A stretch of 64,000 nucleotides of DNA from Phytoactinopolyspora halotolerans (lineage in GTDB: Bacteria > Actinomycetota > Actinomycetes > Jiangellales > Jiangellaceae), in contig NZ_JAAGOA010000004.1 of the NCBI RefSeq assembly GCF_010550675.1, positions 62,001-126,000 of the forward strand. The letters are read 5' to 3'. Both the position numbers and the translations under genes were made by a program. This document shows, piece by piece, positions 17,384 to 26,667 of the stretch. The notes under the pieces are model-generated. The model did not search any database and was not told where the DNA came from. It saw only the letters and a program-made list of their open reading frames with translations. Numbering within the stretch: position 1 is the first letter of the stretch; every line of letters starts with the position of its first letter.

Positions 17384-18619
17384 AGTGGGGGCGACGGTGA
17401 ACTGCTTGGTCTCGAAGTACGGGTCGCGTCCCTCTCCGCCGGAGGCGTCGTCTTCGCTGACCGTGATCTCGTATGTGCCCGGCTCCAGGTCGCCCAGATC
17501 GATGCTGTACGGGGAGAACACGAAGGCCTCTTCGGTCATCGTGTTGCCCGAATCGATGACCTCGCCGTCCCGGCGCAGTTCCCACACCGCGGTCGCCTCG
17601 AAGACGGCGGCCACACCCTCGACGGTGACCGGGCTGGTCACGTCGGACCCGTATCCGGGGTTGTCGATCTGGACCAGGTAACGCACGTCGACCTGGTCGT
17701 CCCGGGTCACCGGTTCGGAGAGATCGAGCCGTCCGAACAGGTTCTCCGGCGGTTCGCCGTCCACCAGGACCCGCACGGGCAGCGCGCCGTCGACGCCATC
17801 GATGAGGTGGCTGGCCGTCGCGGTCGCCGTGTAGACGAGTTGTTGCACGGCCAGTTCGGCGTCCTCCGCGCCGGCAGCGAGCTCCACCGGCGATGCCAGG
17901 TTCACCTCGATGACGTCATCGACCACCTCGACCGAGAGCACCTCGACCGGTGCCCAGGGCGTCTCGTACCGGGGGTCGAACGACGGGCCGTTCAGTGCCT
18001 GATGCACCGCCGTCACGAGCGCGTTCTCCGGTGTGTTTACGCGCTGCCATTCGCGGGTGATCCGACCGTCCACCACGTAATAGACGGGAAGCGCGTAACC
18101 GTCGGCGGCCATGTACACCTCGTCCGGCCCGGCTGAATCCTCTTCGGTTGCCGAGCTGTCCTCACTGTCGTCGCCGCCGCCCGTGTCGTCCGACGGTGGC
18201 TGAGTGTCTGCCTCCGTATCGGCGCCGTCGCCAGGGGCGGTCTCCTCCTCAGACTCCTCCTGTGCCTGGTCCTCGGGCGCGTCCAGGGCCATGTCGCCGT
18301 CCTGATCGGTGTCGTCCGTGGCGTCAGGGGCGTCCTCGACAGTCGATTCGGAATCGGTCGGGGAGTCGGCGGGGCTCACGGACAGATCGCCCTGGTCCGT
18401 TCCGAGCGTGTTGATCGCGATGACGACGGCCGCGGCCGTGGCGACGGCGGTGACCGCGCCACCCACGACGATGGGCCGGCGCCACCAGGCGACGCGCGCC
18501 GTGCGGCGCCGGATCTGTGCCAGTGCGTCCGCGGACGGGGTGACCTTCTCGGCCTCCGCATGGAGTGCGGCCCGGAGCCGCTCCTCCTCATCGCTGTAGT
18601 TCTCGTTCATCTCATTCAT
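17378..18619 (-). CDS. Membrane protein with GerMN and Gmad2 (Ig-like) domains, probable sigma-factor partner
   Basis: A 413-residue protein. ATG 18619 has AGGAGG 8 bases upstream. Residues 1-45 are a cytoplasmic helix-rich tail (ERLRAALHAEAEKVTPSADALAQIRRRT) like those of anti-sigma-type proteins. One membrane segment (PIVVGGAVTAVATAAAVVIA) follows, then a long acidic Ser/Thr/Asp/Glu-rich linker (about 70-150). The GerMN domain spans about 155-290 (LPVYYVVDGR...ALNGP). The C-terminal Gmad2 Ig-like domain (about 295-405) ends with LEPGTYEITVSEDD. It lies 26 bp after an ECF/SigE-family sigma gene on the same strand, so it probably anchors or senses for that sigma factor. The domains are extracytoplasmic by prediction. 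Confidence 0.85.
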   Translation of the reverse strand: MNEMNENYSDEEERLRAALHAEAEKVTPSADALAQIRRRTARVAWWRRPIVVGGAVTAVATAAAVVIAINTLGTDQGDLSVSPADSPTDSESTVEDAPDATDDTDQDGDMALDAPEDQAQEESEEETAPGDGADTEADTQPPSDDTGGGDDSEDSSATEEDSAGPDEVYMAADGYALPVYYVVDGRITREWQRVNTPENALVTAVHQALNGPSFDPRYETPWAPVEVLSVEVVDDVIEVNLASPVELAAGAEDAELAVQQLVYTATATASHLIDGVDGALPVRVLVDGEPPENLFGRLDLSEPVTRDDQVDVRYLVQIDNPGYGSDVTSPVTVEGVAAVFEATAVWELRRDGEVIDSGNTMTEEAFVFSPYSIDLGDLEPGTYEITVSEDDASGGEGRDPYFETKQFTVAPTP

Positions 18620-18645
18620 CGTCTTCGCCTCCTTTCCGCCGGCCG

Positions 18646-19173
18646 TCACGACCACGACGCGAGCAACGGACGCAACGCCGCGAGCCCGCGGGACGCGTGG
18701 CTCTTCACCGCGCCGTTGCTGATCTTCATCGCGGTTGCGATCTCCGACTCCGAGAGCCCGCCGTAATACCGCAGGACGAGCGTCTCCCGCTGCCGTGGCG
18801 GCAGCTCGCGGAGTGCCCGGATGACGGCGTCGCCGGCGGCGCCGGCCAGAGCCGTCTGCTCCGCGCTGGGAGCATCCGGTGGTCGGTCCTCCGGATGCCG
18901 GTCGGCCACTTTGCGGCGCCGCTGCACGGAGCGGGTGCCGTGCACCACCGAGGTCCGGAGATACGCCACCGCCTTGTGTGGATCGTGCAACTTGCGCCAT
19001 CGACGATGGAGCGCGACGAAGGCGTCCTGCACCACTTCCTCAGCGACGGCTTCGTCCCGGAGAAGGAGCGTGGCCAGCCGAACCAGGCCGGCGTAGTGCG
19101 CCGTGTAGAGCTCGGTGATGGCCGCGTCGGGGTCCGACGCGGTGTCCGTCTCGCGGTTGCTGTCCTCCACCAC
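18646..19173 (-). CDS. SigE-family RNA polymerase sigma factor (ECF type)
   Basis: A 175-residue sigma factor. Region 2 reads LYTAHYAGLVRLATLLLRDEAVAEEVVQDAFVALHRRWRK. Region 4 is RALRELPPRQRETLVLRYYGGLSESEIATAMKISNGAVKSHASRGLAAL, with the HTH near the end. Length and motifs fit the SigE70-like ECF group of actinobacteria. The start at 19173 is the first codon of the usual length; GTG/ATG alternatives lie close by. The downstream gene encodes a single-pass protein with a cytoplasmic tail and GerMN domain, the likely regulator of this sigma factor. Confidence 0.9.
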   Translation of the reverse strand: MVEDSNRETDTASDPDAAITELYTAHYAGLVRLATLLLRDEAVAEEVVQDAFVALHRRWRKLHDPHKAVAYLRTSVVHGTRSVQRRRKVADRHPEDRPPDAPSAEQTALAGAAGDAVIRALRELPPRQRETLVLRYYGGLSESEIATAMKISNGAVKSHASRGLAALRPLLASWS

Positions 19174-19320
19174 ATACTCCTACCGACGCGTTCAAGCCGA
19201 CTTGGGTTTACCTGGATATCGCCTCTGTGCGCAAGCGCTTCGCCGCGGCTGAGACTACGCGCCGCGCCGGGCCGTCGAGTCGCCTTCGACGTTCGGCAGC
19301 GTGCGCCCTACGATGCAGCC

Positions 19321-19668
19321 ATGAAGACCGATGACGACTGCCTGTTCTGCAAGATCGTCGCGGGGGACATACCCGCGACGGTGGTGCGTGAGTCCGCGCG
19401 GACCGTGGCGTTCCGTGACATATCGCCGCAGGCCCCGACGCATGTGCTGGTGATTCCGAAGGAACATTACCGGGACGCACCGGAACTGGCATCGGCGGAT
19501 CCCGCGGCGTTGGCGGAGGTGGTGAGCGAGGGCGCCGCGGTCGCGGAGGCCGAGGGTCTCGGCGCGTTTCGGCTGGTGTTCAACACGGGCGCGGAGGCGG
19601 GGCAGTCGGTCTTTCACACGCACGCTCACGTCCTCGGCGGACGCACGATGCAGTGGCCTCCCGGGTGA
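19321..19668 (+). CDS. HIT family (histidine triad) nucleotide-binding protein
   Basis: A 115-residue HINT-type protein. CLFCKIVAGDIPATVV carries the zinc-type CxxC near the N-terminus, and HTHAHVLGG near the C-terminus is the histidine triad. These proteins hydrolyse purine nucleoside phosphoramidates or adenylates. It lies just before phoH and ybeY, the conserved actinobacterial order. The ATG at 19321 gives the normal family length. Confidence 0.94.
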   Translation: MKTDDDCLFCKIVAGDIPATVVRESARTVAFRDISPQAPTHVLVIPKEHYRDAPELASADPAALAEVVSEGAAVAEAEGLGAFRLVFNTGAEAGQSVFHTHAHVLGGRTMQWPPG

Positions 19669-19792
19669 GAAATCCGCTCCAGGTTGTCGGCGTGCGCGGG
19701 TACGATGGGCACATCAGTAGCTGTCGTATGCGGCAATGGGAAGCGCCCTCGGGTGGCGCGGCCCGGGGCCGCAACCGAGACCGGAGGGTAGT

Positions 19793-20881
19793 GTGATCGG
19801 GGCCCGTGAGGGCCGGCCCATGACCGAAGTAGACAGGGCCCCGGACAGGGCCCAGCACACGATCGTTGTCCCAACGAGTATTCCGATGGTGAGCTTGCTC
19901 GGATCCGGGGACGAGCTCATCCGCGTGGTCGAAGACTCGTACCCCGAGGTCGATGTTCATGTGCGGGGCAACGAGATCACGCTGACCGGCCAATCCGACG
20001 AGATCGCTGAAGCCGAGCGTGCCATCGACGAGATGGTCGCCGTCGTCCGGACCGGCCAAGGGCTGAACGCGGAGGCGGTCGAGCGCCTGGTCGCGATGCT
20101 CCGCGCTCGCACGGCGGAGCGGCCGGTCGATGTCCTCACCGCTAACATCCTCTCCAACCGTGGCCGCACCATCCGGGCCAAGACGCTGAACCAGAAGCGG
20201 TACGTCGACGCGATCGACCAGCACACCATCGTGTTCGGCATCGGTCCTGCGGGCACCGGAAAGACGTACCTGGCGGTGGCCAAGGCGGTGCAGGCGCTGC
20301 AGGCCAAGCAGGTCAACCGGATCGTATTGACCCGCCCCGCGGTCGAGGCGGGCGAGCGGCTGGGTTATCTGCCCGGCACGCTGAGCGAGAAGATCGACCC
20401 GTACCTGCGGCCGCTGTACGACGCGTTGCACGACATGATGGATCCCGCGTCGATTCCGCGCCTGATGACCGAGGGCACCATCGAGGTGGCACCGTTGGCG
20501 TACATGCGCGGCCGGACGCTCAACGACGCGTTCGTGATCCTGGACGAGGCGCAGAATACGTCGCCGGAACAGATGAAGATGTTCCTCACCAGGCTGGGTT
20601 TCGGGTCGAAGATGGTGGTCACCGGCGATGTGACCCAGGTCGACCTGCCGACCGGCACGTTCAGCGGGCTCAAGGTGGTCGAAGGCATCCTGGCCGGCGT
20701 CGATGACGTCCATTTCTGCCGGCTGTCCAGCCACGACGTGGTCCGGCACCGGCTGGTCAGCGACATCGTCGATGCCTACGCCCAGTACGACGCGGACCAG
20801 GCGGCCGGACACACGAATACCCGGCAAGGTGGCCGCGGGCGCGATCGGGACCGTCAGCGTTCTTCCGGGAGACGTCAGTGA
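19793..20881 (+). CDS. phoH: PhoH family ATPase
   Basis: A 362-residue PhoH-like protein. An N-terminal KH/R3H-like part (LLGSGDELIRVVEDSYPEVDVHVRGNEITLTG) precedes the P-loop ATPase. Walker A is GPAGTGKTYLA (about residues 146-156) and Walker B is AFVILDEAQNTSPEQMKMFLTRLG. VTGDVTQVDLP follows. GTG 19793, behind GGAGGG (19783-19788), is chosen; ATG 19820 is an alternative. The C-terminal 25 residues are basic and disordered. The gene overlaps ybeY by 4 bases (GTGA), so they are translationally coupled. PhoH proteins are thought to act with YbeY in RNA metabolism. Confidence 0.93.
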   Translation: MIGAREGRPMTEVDRAPDRAQHTIVVPTSIPMVSLLGSGDELIRVVEDSYPEVDVHVRGNEITLTGQSDEIAEAERAIDEMVAVVRTGQGLNAEAVERLVAMLRARTAERPVDVLTANILSNRGRTIRAKTLNQKRYVDAIDQHTIVFGIGPAGTGKTYLAVAKAVQALQAKQVNRIVLTRPAVEAGERLGYLPGTLSEKIDPYLRPLYDALHDMMDPASIPRLMTEGTIEVAPLAYMRGRTLNDAFVILDEAQNTSPEQMKMFLTRLGFGSKMVVTGDVTQVDLPTGTFSGLKVVEGILAGVDDVHFCRLSSHDVVRHRLVSDIVDAYAQYDADQAAGHTNTRQGGRGRDRDRQRSSGRRQ

Positions 20882-21336
20882 CCATTGAGGTCAACAACGA
20901 GACCAGCAGCGACGTCGACGTCAAGGCCCTGTCTGATCTCTCCCGGTTCGTGCTGGACCGGATGCGGATCCACCCCGAGGCGGAAATGGCGATCCTGCTG
21001 GTCGACACGGACACGATGGAAGAGCTGCACGTGCAGTGGATGGACGAGCCCGGCCCGACCGACGTGCTGTCCTTCCCGATGGACGAGTTGCGGCCGCCGC
21101 CGGAAGGAGGCGAACCGGTCTCCGGGTTGCTGGGCGACGTGGTGCTGTGCCCGGAGGTGGCCGCCGCACAGGCTCGGGGAAGCGGTCACAGTACCGAGGA
21201 TGAGCTGCACCTGTTGACCACTCACGGCATCCTTCACCTGCTCGGCTACGACCATGCCGAGCCGGAGGAGGAGCGAGAGATGTTCGGGTTGCAGAACACG
21301 CTCCTCGCCGACTGGAAATCCGCGCGAACGGCCTAG
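20878..21336 (+). CDS. ybeY: Endoribonuclease YbeY, rRNA maturation factor
   Basis: A 152-residue metalloprotein. The zinc motif is HGILHLLGYDH (H-x3-H-x5-H, about residues 118-128), preceded by DEPGPTDVLSFPMDE, the other YbeY hallmark. YbeY trims the 3' end of 16S rRNA and takes part in ribosome quality control. GTG 20878 overlaps the phoH stop codon; only 2 bp separate its stop from the next gene. It forms a compact operon phoH-ybeY-CNNM. Confidence 0.95.
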   Translation: MTIEVNNETSSDVDVKALSDLSRFVLDRMRIHPEAEMAILLVDTDTMEELHVQWMDEPGPTDVLSFPMDELRPPPEGGEPVSGLLGDVVLCPEVAAAQARGSGHSTEDELHLLTTHGILHLLGYDHAEPEEEREMFGLQNTLLADWKSARTA

Positions 21337-21338
21337 GG

Positions 21339-22619
21339 ATGAACGGAGCTGAGTGGCTGCTCGTCGCAGCGGTCGCGCTCGTCCTGGTCGCCGGGGTCTT
21401 CGCCATGGCCGATGCCGCGCTGACGGCATTCTCCCGTGTTCGTGCCGACGCCCTGGTCAAGCAGGGCCGCCGTGGTGCGAAGGCGCTGCAGAAGCTGGTG
21501 ATCGACCCGGCGCCCGCGCTGAACACGGCGTTGTTGTTGCGGATCGCGGCGGAGATCACCGCTGTCGTGGTGGTGACCGTGGTGGCGGTCGAGCAGTTCG
21601 ACACCAGGTTCGGCACGGTGCTGGTCGCGGCGCTGGTGATGCTGGTGGTGTCCTTCGTCGCGATCGGCGTCGCGCCGCGCACGCTCGGCCGTCAGCACGC
21701 TGAGCCGGTGGCACTGGTGTTGTCCGGTCCCCTGCTCACCCTGACTCGCGTGCTGGGCCCCATCCCGAGGCTGCTCATCGTGCTGGGGAACGCGCTCACC
21801 CCGGGGAAGGGCTTCCGGGAGGGGCCGTTCGCCACCGAGGCGGAGCTGCGGGAGATGGTCGACCTGGCCGAAGCGGGGCAGATCATCGAATCCGGTGAAC
21901 GGGAAATGATCCACTCGATCTTCGAACTGGGCGATACCGTGGTGCGCGAAGTCATGGTGCCGCGGACGGACGTGGTCTTCATCGAGTCGTATAAGACCTT
22001 GCGCCAGGTGGAGTCGTTGGCGCTGCGCAGCGGGTTCAGCCGGATCCCTGTGGTGGGCGAGGGCGGCCTCGACGACATCGTGGGCATGGTCTACTTCAAG
22101 GACGTGGCGCGCAGGCTGCACGATGACCGGGATGCCGAGACCGTCGAACGCGTGGATTCGGTGACCCGCCCCGCGCTGTTCGTGCCCGACTCCAAACCGG
22201 TCGACGATCTGCTCCGGGAGATGCAGGCCCAGCGGACGCACGTGGCGATCGCCGTGGACGAATACGGCGGCACGGCCGGGCTGGTGACCATCGAGGACAT
22301 CATCGAGGAGATCGTCGGTGAGATCACCGACGAGTACGACACCGCCGAGGAGACCGTGCAGGTTCTCGACGACGGGGCAGTCCGGGTGAGCGCTCGGTTG
22401 CACGTCGACGACCTCGGCGAGCTGTTCGGGATCGAGTTGCAGGACGAGGACGTCGACACCGTCGGCGGTCTGCTGGCCAAGCATCTGGGGCGGGTACCGA
22501 TCTCGGGAGCACAGATACAGGTGGGGGAGTTGCATCTGGAAGCCGAGGACACCACCGGCCGCCGGAACCGGATCGGTACCGTCAAGGTCCGGCGCACGCA
22601 CGAAGAGTCCGGAGCGTGA
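21339..22619 (+). CDS. CNNM/CorC-type membrane protein (hemolysin family, CBS domains)
   Basis: A 426-residue protein. The N-terminal DUF21 transmembrane domain (about residues 1-175) has three to four hydrophobic helices. Two CBS repeats span about 205-325 (VMVPRTDVVFI, SRIPVVGEGG, VAIAVDEYGGTAGLVTIEDIIEEIVGEI). The CorC/HlyC C-terminal domain (about 340-420) follows. The family is linked to Mg2+/Co2+ transport or export in CNNM relatives; the old hemolysin name is not meaningful here. It starts 2 bp after ybeY and is followed by the deaminase-like gene and, further on, era. Confidence 0.9.
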   Translation: MNGAEWLLVAAVALVLVAGVFAMADAALTAFSRVRADALVKQGRRGAKALQKLVIDPAPALNTALLLRIAAEITAVVVVTVVAVEQFDTRFGTVLVAALVMLVVSFVAIGVAPRTLGRQHAEPVALVLSGPLLTLTRVLGPIPRLLIVLGNALTPGKGFREGPFATEAELREMVDLAEAGQIIESGEREMIHSIFELGDTVVREVMVPRTDVVFIESYKTLRQVESLALRSGFSRIPVVGEGGLDDIVGMVYFKDVARRLHDDRDAETVERVDSVTRPALFVPDSKPVDDLLREMQAQRTHVAIAVDEYGGTAGLVTIEDIIEEIVGEITDEYDTAEETVQVLDDGAVRVSARLHVDDLGELFGIELQDEDVDTVGGLLAKHLGRVPISGAQIQVGELHLEAEDTTGRRNRIGTVKVRRTHEESGA

Positions 22620-22660
22620 GCCGACGTAGTCGTCGTCGACCGTGATGAGAGTATGGCGCC

Positions 22661-23011
22661 GTGAGTGAGTCGGAGAGAACGATCGACCCGGAAGATGCGA
22701 AGATCATCACGCTGGCGCGCAGCGTCCGGGCGCGCAATCGCGCCGCGGAGGGGGCAGCGGTGCGGGATCTGGACGGCCGCACGTATACGGCCTCGTCGGT
22801 CGGGCTGGCCTCGCTGCCGTTGACCGCGCTGCAGGCCGCGGTGGTCGTTGCGGCCTCGAGTGGCGCGCAGGGCCTGGAAGCGGCGGCCGTGGTCACCGAG
22901 CGTGCCCCGGACGACGTCGACGTGACCGTGGTGGCGGACCTTGGCGGCGCAGGAACGCCGGTGCATGTCGCCGCACCGGACGGGACCCCGATCTCCACCC
23001 GGCGGGCGTGA
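22661..23011 (+). CDS. Cytidine deaminase-like small protein lacking zinc ligands
   Basis: A 116-residue protein found between the CNNM gene and era in actinobacteria and often annotated as cytidine deaminase. It keeps a fold-like core (IITLARSVRARNRAAEGAAVRDLDGRTYTASSVGLASLPLTALQAA). The deaminase zinc residues (H/C-A-E and P-C-x2-C) are absent: where HAE should lie it reads LTALQAAV, and there is no Cys in the protein. It is therefore most likely not a deaminase. Role unknown; conserved position suggests a link to ribosome or RNA functions of its neighbours. Confidence 0.78.
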   Translation: MSESERTIDPEDAKIITLARSVRARNRAAEGAAVRDLDGRTYTASSVGLASLPLTALQAAVVVAASSGAQGLEAAAVVTERAPDDVDVTVVADLGGAGTPVHVAAPDGTPISTRRA

Positions 23012-23209
23012 CGCCGGTCCTGAGAGCGAGCGCCGCGAAATGGGGCGAGCGATGGGTTTCCGGCGGGTAAAGCTAGGAATGGTATGAGTGTTTGATCTTC
23101 CCTCGGCGAGGGCACTGTTCTTGATGGCCGTGGTGCGTTAACGTGCGGCAGTGTCCTGTGCGACGGGAGCATGAGCGGCAGGGCGTTCGACCGGACTGGA
23201 GATGTGCTG

Positions 23210-25579
23210 ATGAACTTCTGTGGAAACTGCGGCGCGCGTGCGACGGGGACGCCGTACTGCGCCAATTGTGGTCAGCCGATGACCACACAGCCGGCCGGCG
23301 GGCAGCCACCCACCGGTCCGGCCGCGGCTGGTCCGGGAGGAGGTCAGCCGGAGAGTCCGCAGCCGGGTCCGGGGCCGCAGGGACCCGCGCAGCAGCCGCC
23401 TGCGCAGCAGCCCGTCGGACCGCAGCCCGGCACGGCTCCGGCGCAGCCGGCGCCCGGTCAGCCGGTGCCTGGCCAGCCGGGCGCGATGGCACCAGGGGCC
23501 GCGCAGCAGTATCCAGGGGCGTACGGCGGGCAGCCGGCGGCGGCGCGCCCGAACCCGTTCGCGTCGATCCCCGTCTTCGACTACGTCCGGGACGCTCTCG
23601 CCCTGCTGTTGCTGTTGATCCCGCTCGGCATGGCGTGGGATTTCGAGGACAACGCGACCGGCAAGGTGTACGTCATCCTGGTCACGTTGCTCTCCGTGGT
23701 ATCGCTCTCGTTGCCGTATCTGCGTGCCGTCAACGTCCTGCCGCCGACGCTCGGCGCGGCCCAATTGCGGCTCGTGCGATTGCTCGCGAACGCCCCGTAC
23801 CTGATCGTGGTGCTGCTGACCCTGGTGCTCGGCTATCTCGGTGACACCACGTTGCGGGGCACCGATGTGGGGGACGGCGTCGGCGTCGGCGTCGTGATCG
23901 GTCTCGCCGGTGCGCTGCTCGCCGCCCAGGCTCGCGCCTCCGAACAGGACGCGAGCACCACGGACGGCATGCTGTGGCGCTCCATCACCCTGGGGCTCGC
24001 GGGGCTCGGCGTCCTCTGCGGCATCGTGAGTGCGGTCATCTTCCTCATCGACTTCGGCGACGTCTACGAGTGGAGCGAGATCGTCGTCCTGTTGCTCAGC
24101 GTCGTGTTCTTCGTGGGAGTACCGGCGCTGGCCGCCGCGGGACTGCTGCGCGGGCAAGCGGCATGGCGGGACGTCGCCATCGTCCTCGGCGTGGTCGGTC
24201 TGATGATGTCGTTCTGGGCACTCGGTGCGGACGAGACCATCGGCGAGAGCTGGTGGCTGCGATTCCAGGGCCCGGAGTTCCTCTTCTGGCCGGCCATCGG
24301 GGTGGCGGCCGCCGCACCGAGCGTAGCGGCGCTGATCCGCCCCGAGGCCGGGGCGCGGCGCTGGATCGGTATGGCCCTGCGGCTACTGGAGACCGGCGTC
24401 GTGATCGCGGTCCTGTCCATCGCTCTCTACGCGTTCACGCTGATCGAGAACGAGGATGCACGTGGCGCGTACATCACCGTGCTCGTGTTCTCCCTTTTCG
24501 CTCTGGCGGCGTTCCTGGTCGCCCGGCAGGCTCTGACCGCCGACGCGCGGGCGGGACGGCCCGTGGCGGTCGGCGTCGCCGGCGCGCTCGTCATCATCGG
24601 TATCGTCATGGCGACGGTACTCGGCAGCTCCGACGCTGCCCAGGTGGCCGTCGGATCGGCTACCGTGATTAGCGCGTACTTCGTCTTCGCGGTGGCTCTG
24701 GTGATCGCGTTGACGGTGCCGAAGTCGGTCCGCGACGAACTCGGTGCGTTCTCCTTCGGCCAGGCCTCGCTCAATGGTGGTGCGGGCCAGCAGACGATGG
24801 CCGGCGGCCCGGGCGTGGCTCAGCCCGGTGGGCCCGGGTATCCGGCCGGTGGGCCGGCGGCCGGTGCGCCCGGCCCGTATGGACCCGCGTCGTCGGGTGG
24901 TGCCGCGCCGGCTCAGGCTTGGCCGCAGGCGGGCACGCAGCAGCCCGCGGCCGGAGAGGAACGTCCGCGCACGTCCAGCGTCGACGAGACCGCCGGGGCG
25001 GCGGCGCAGGCCGAGCAGGCGACGGGTGCACCGCACGACGCGGTGGAACCCGCGTCCGCCGAGGTCGAGGAGGACTCGACGGCGACGCAGGCGGAGTCCG
25101 GCGAGCAGCCGGGTCGCGACGAGAGTGACCAAGCCGAGGCGGCAGACGCACAGCCGGGTATGCGCACGGAGGACCGCCCGACCCAGGTCTTCGCGGCGAC
25201 CACCGGGGAGCCCGGCACCGAGCCGGAGACCGGCGCTGGGCCGGAACAGACAGACGGTGAGTCGGAGACGCAGGTCCTGCCGTCTACCGCGCAGTCGCCT
25301 TCCACCACCGGCGACCAGGCCACCGAGGTGCTCGGCACGGGCACGCCGGCACAGGTGCCGGAGGCCCCGCAGCCGGAGGGGACCGCGTCCGGCTTCACCG
25401 CGGAGATGGCGTCCGATCCGAACACGCCGCTGCAGACGCTGGCCGACATCGCTCAGAAGGAGCCGGCTCTCCGGCCGCTCGTCGCGCTGAACCCGTCGGC
25501 GTACCCGGGCCTGCTGGAGTGGCTGGCACAGCTGGGCGACCCGGCCGTCGATCACGCACTGCGACGTCGGCAGCAGTGA
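23210..25579 (+). CDS. Large membrane protein with N-terminal zinc ribbon and C-terminal LRV-type repeat
   Basis: A 789-residue protein. It starts MNFCGNCGARATGTPYCANC, a double CxxC zinc ribbon. A Pro/Gly/Gln-rich linker (to about residue 115) follows, then about ten to twelve hydrophobic segments (about 125-520). A second Gly/Pro linker leads into an acidic disordered region (about 570-725). The end (EMASDPNTPLQTLADIAQKE, LNPSAYPGLLEWLAQLG) resembles the leucine-rich variant repeat found at the C-terminus of other actinobacterial proteins. ATG 23210 has GGAG 8 bases upstream. It lies next to era but spacing does not prove an operon. Function is unknown. Confidence 0.82.
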   Translation: MNFCGNCGARATGTPYCANCGQPMTTQPAGGQPPTGPAAAGPGGGQPESPQPGPGPQGPAQQPPAQQPVGPQPGTAPAQPAPGQPVPGQPGAMAPGAAQQYPGAYGGQPAAARPNPFASIPVFDYVRDALALLLLLIPLGMAWDFEDNATGKVYVILVTLLSVVSLSLPYLRAVNVLPPTLGAAQLRLVRLLANAPYLIVVLLTLVLGYLGDTTLRGTDVGDGVGVGVVIGLAGALLAAQARASEQDASTTDGMLWRSITLGLAGLGVLCGIVSAVIFLIDFGDVYEWSEIVVLLLSVVFFVGVPALAAAGLLRGQAAWRDVAIVLGVVGLMMSFWALGADETIGESWWLRFQGPEFLFWPAIGVAAAAPSVAALIRPEAGARRWIGMALRLLETGVVIAVLSIALYAFTLIENEDARGAYITVLVFSLFALAAFLVARQALTADARAGRPVAVGVAGALVIIGIVMATVLGSSDAAQVAVGSATVISAYFVFAVALVIALTVPKSVRDELGAFSFGQASLNGGAGQQTMAGGPGVAQPGGPGYPAGGPAAGAPGPYGPASSGGAAPAQAWPQAGTQQPAAGEERPRTSSVDETAGAAAQAEQATGAPHDAVEPASAEVEEDSTATQAESGEQPGRDESDQAEAADAQPGMRTEDRPTQVFAATTGEPGTEPETGAGPEQTDGESETQVLPSTAQSPSTTGDQATEVLGTGTPAQVPEAPQPEGTASGFTAEMASDPNTPLQTLADIAQKEPALRPLVALNPSAYPGLLEWLAQLGDPAVDHALRRRQQ

Positions 25580-25595
25580 CGACGCCGGGTAGACG

Positions 25596-26543
25596 GTGAC
25601 GGCCTTCAGCGACGAGGCGGGCGGCCCGGACGGTTACCGCTCCGGGTTCGCCTGCTTCGTCGGACGGCCGAACGCGGGCAAATCCACGCTGATGAATGCC
25701 CTGGTCGGCGAGAAGGTGGCGATCACGTCAAGCCGTCCGCAGACGACGCGGCACGCGATCCGTGGGATCGTCCACCGGGACGACGGCCAGCTGGTTCTGG
25801 TCGATACGCCCGGCCTGCATCGCCCGCGGACGCTTCTCGGTCAGCGGTTGAATGACCTGGTCCGCACCACCTGGGCCGAGGTGGACGTCATCGGGATGTG
25901 CATCCCCGCGGACGAGCGCGTCGGTCCGGGCGACCGGTTCATCGCCGGTGCGATCGCGGAGATCGCTCGGACCCCGAAGGTGGCGGTGGTGACCAAGATC
26001 GACACCATCACTGAGGCGCAGCTCGCGGAGCAGCTCAGCGCGGTGGCGGCGCTCGGCGCGGACGCCGAGATCGACTGGGCCGAGGTGGTGCCGGTGTCGG
26101 CGCAGACCGGCGCCCAACTGGATCTGTTGGCCGGTCTGCTACTGGATCAGATGCCGCCGGGTCCGCCGCTCTACCCGGAGGGTGAGCTGACCGACGAGCC
26201 GGAGGAGAAACTCGTCGCTGAGCTGATCCGGGAGGCGGCGCTGGAAGGGGTCCGGGAGGAGCTGCCGCATTCCATCGCCGTGGTCGTCGAGGAGATGATC
26301 CCGCGCGAGGACCGGCCCGAGGACCGGCCGCTGCTCGACGTGCACGTCAACATCTATGTGGAGCGCGACAGCCAGAAGTCGATCGTCATCGGCCGCAAAG
26401 GCGCCCGGCTGCGTGAGGTCGGTACCCAGGCGCGGCAGCACATCGAACGGCTGCTCGGCACGCCGGTCTACCTGGATCTGCACGTCAAGGTCGCCAAGGA
26501 CTGGCAGCGCGACCCGAAGAAGCTCGGCCGGCTCGGCTTCTGA
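25596..26543 (+). CDS. era: GTPase Era
   Basis: A 315-residue GTPase. G1 is GRPNAGKST (about residues 23-31), G2 lies in SSRPQTTRHAI, G3 is DTPG (about 70-73), and G4 is TKID in place of NKxD, a change common in actinobacterial Era. The C-terminal KH domain carries VIGRKGARLREVGTQAR (about 263-279). Era binds 16S rRNA and assists 30S assembly. GTG 25596 is 17 bp after the upstream stop. The 3' end runs into three short imperfect copies of a GGCTTCTGAGCGGTC unit (26532-26577). Confidence 0.96.
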   Translation: MTAFSDEAGGPDGYRSGFACFVGRPNAGKSTLMNALVGEKVAITSSRPQTTRHAIRGIVHRDDGQLVLVDTPGLHRPRTLLGQRLNDLVRTTWAEVDVIGMCIPADERVGPGDRFIAGAIAEIARTPKVAVVTKIDTITEAQLAEQLSAVAALGADAEIDWAEVVPVSAQTGAQLDLLAGLLLDQMPPGPPLYPEGELTDEPEEKLVAELIREAALEGVREELPHSIAVVVEEMIPREDRPEDRPLLDVHVNIYVERDSQKSIVIGRKGARLREVGTQARQHIERLLGTPVYLDLHVKVAKDWQRDPKKLGRLGF

Positions 26544-26577
26544 GCGGTCGGCTTCTGAGCGGTCCGCTTCCGAGCGG
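26532..26577. repeat. Short tandem repeat at the era 3' end
   Basis: GGCTTCTGAGCGGTC occurs twice in a row and is followed by a degenerate copy CGCTTCCGAGCGG. The first copy contains the era stop codon, so the tandem copies look like a local duplication of the gene end. Confidence 0.6.
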
Positions 26578-26667
26578 CAGGACCGCGCCGGGATACGTCG
26601 CCGGGAGTACGGCCGACTGCGCCGCCTGACGGACGACCGTACCGCTGTTCGACGGCACCCTCGAACC

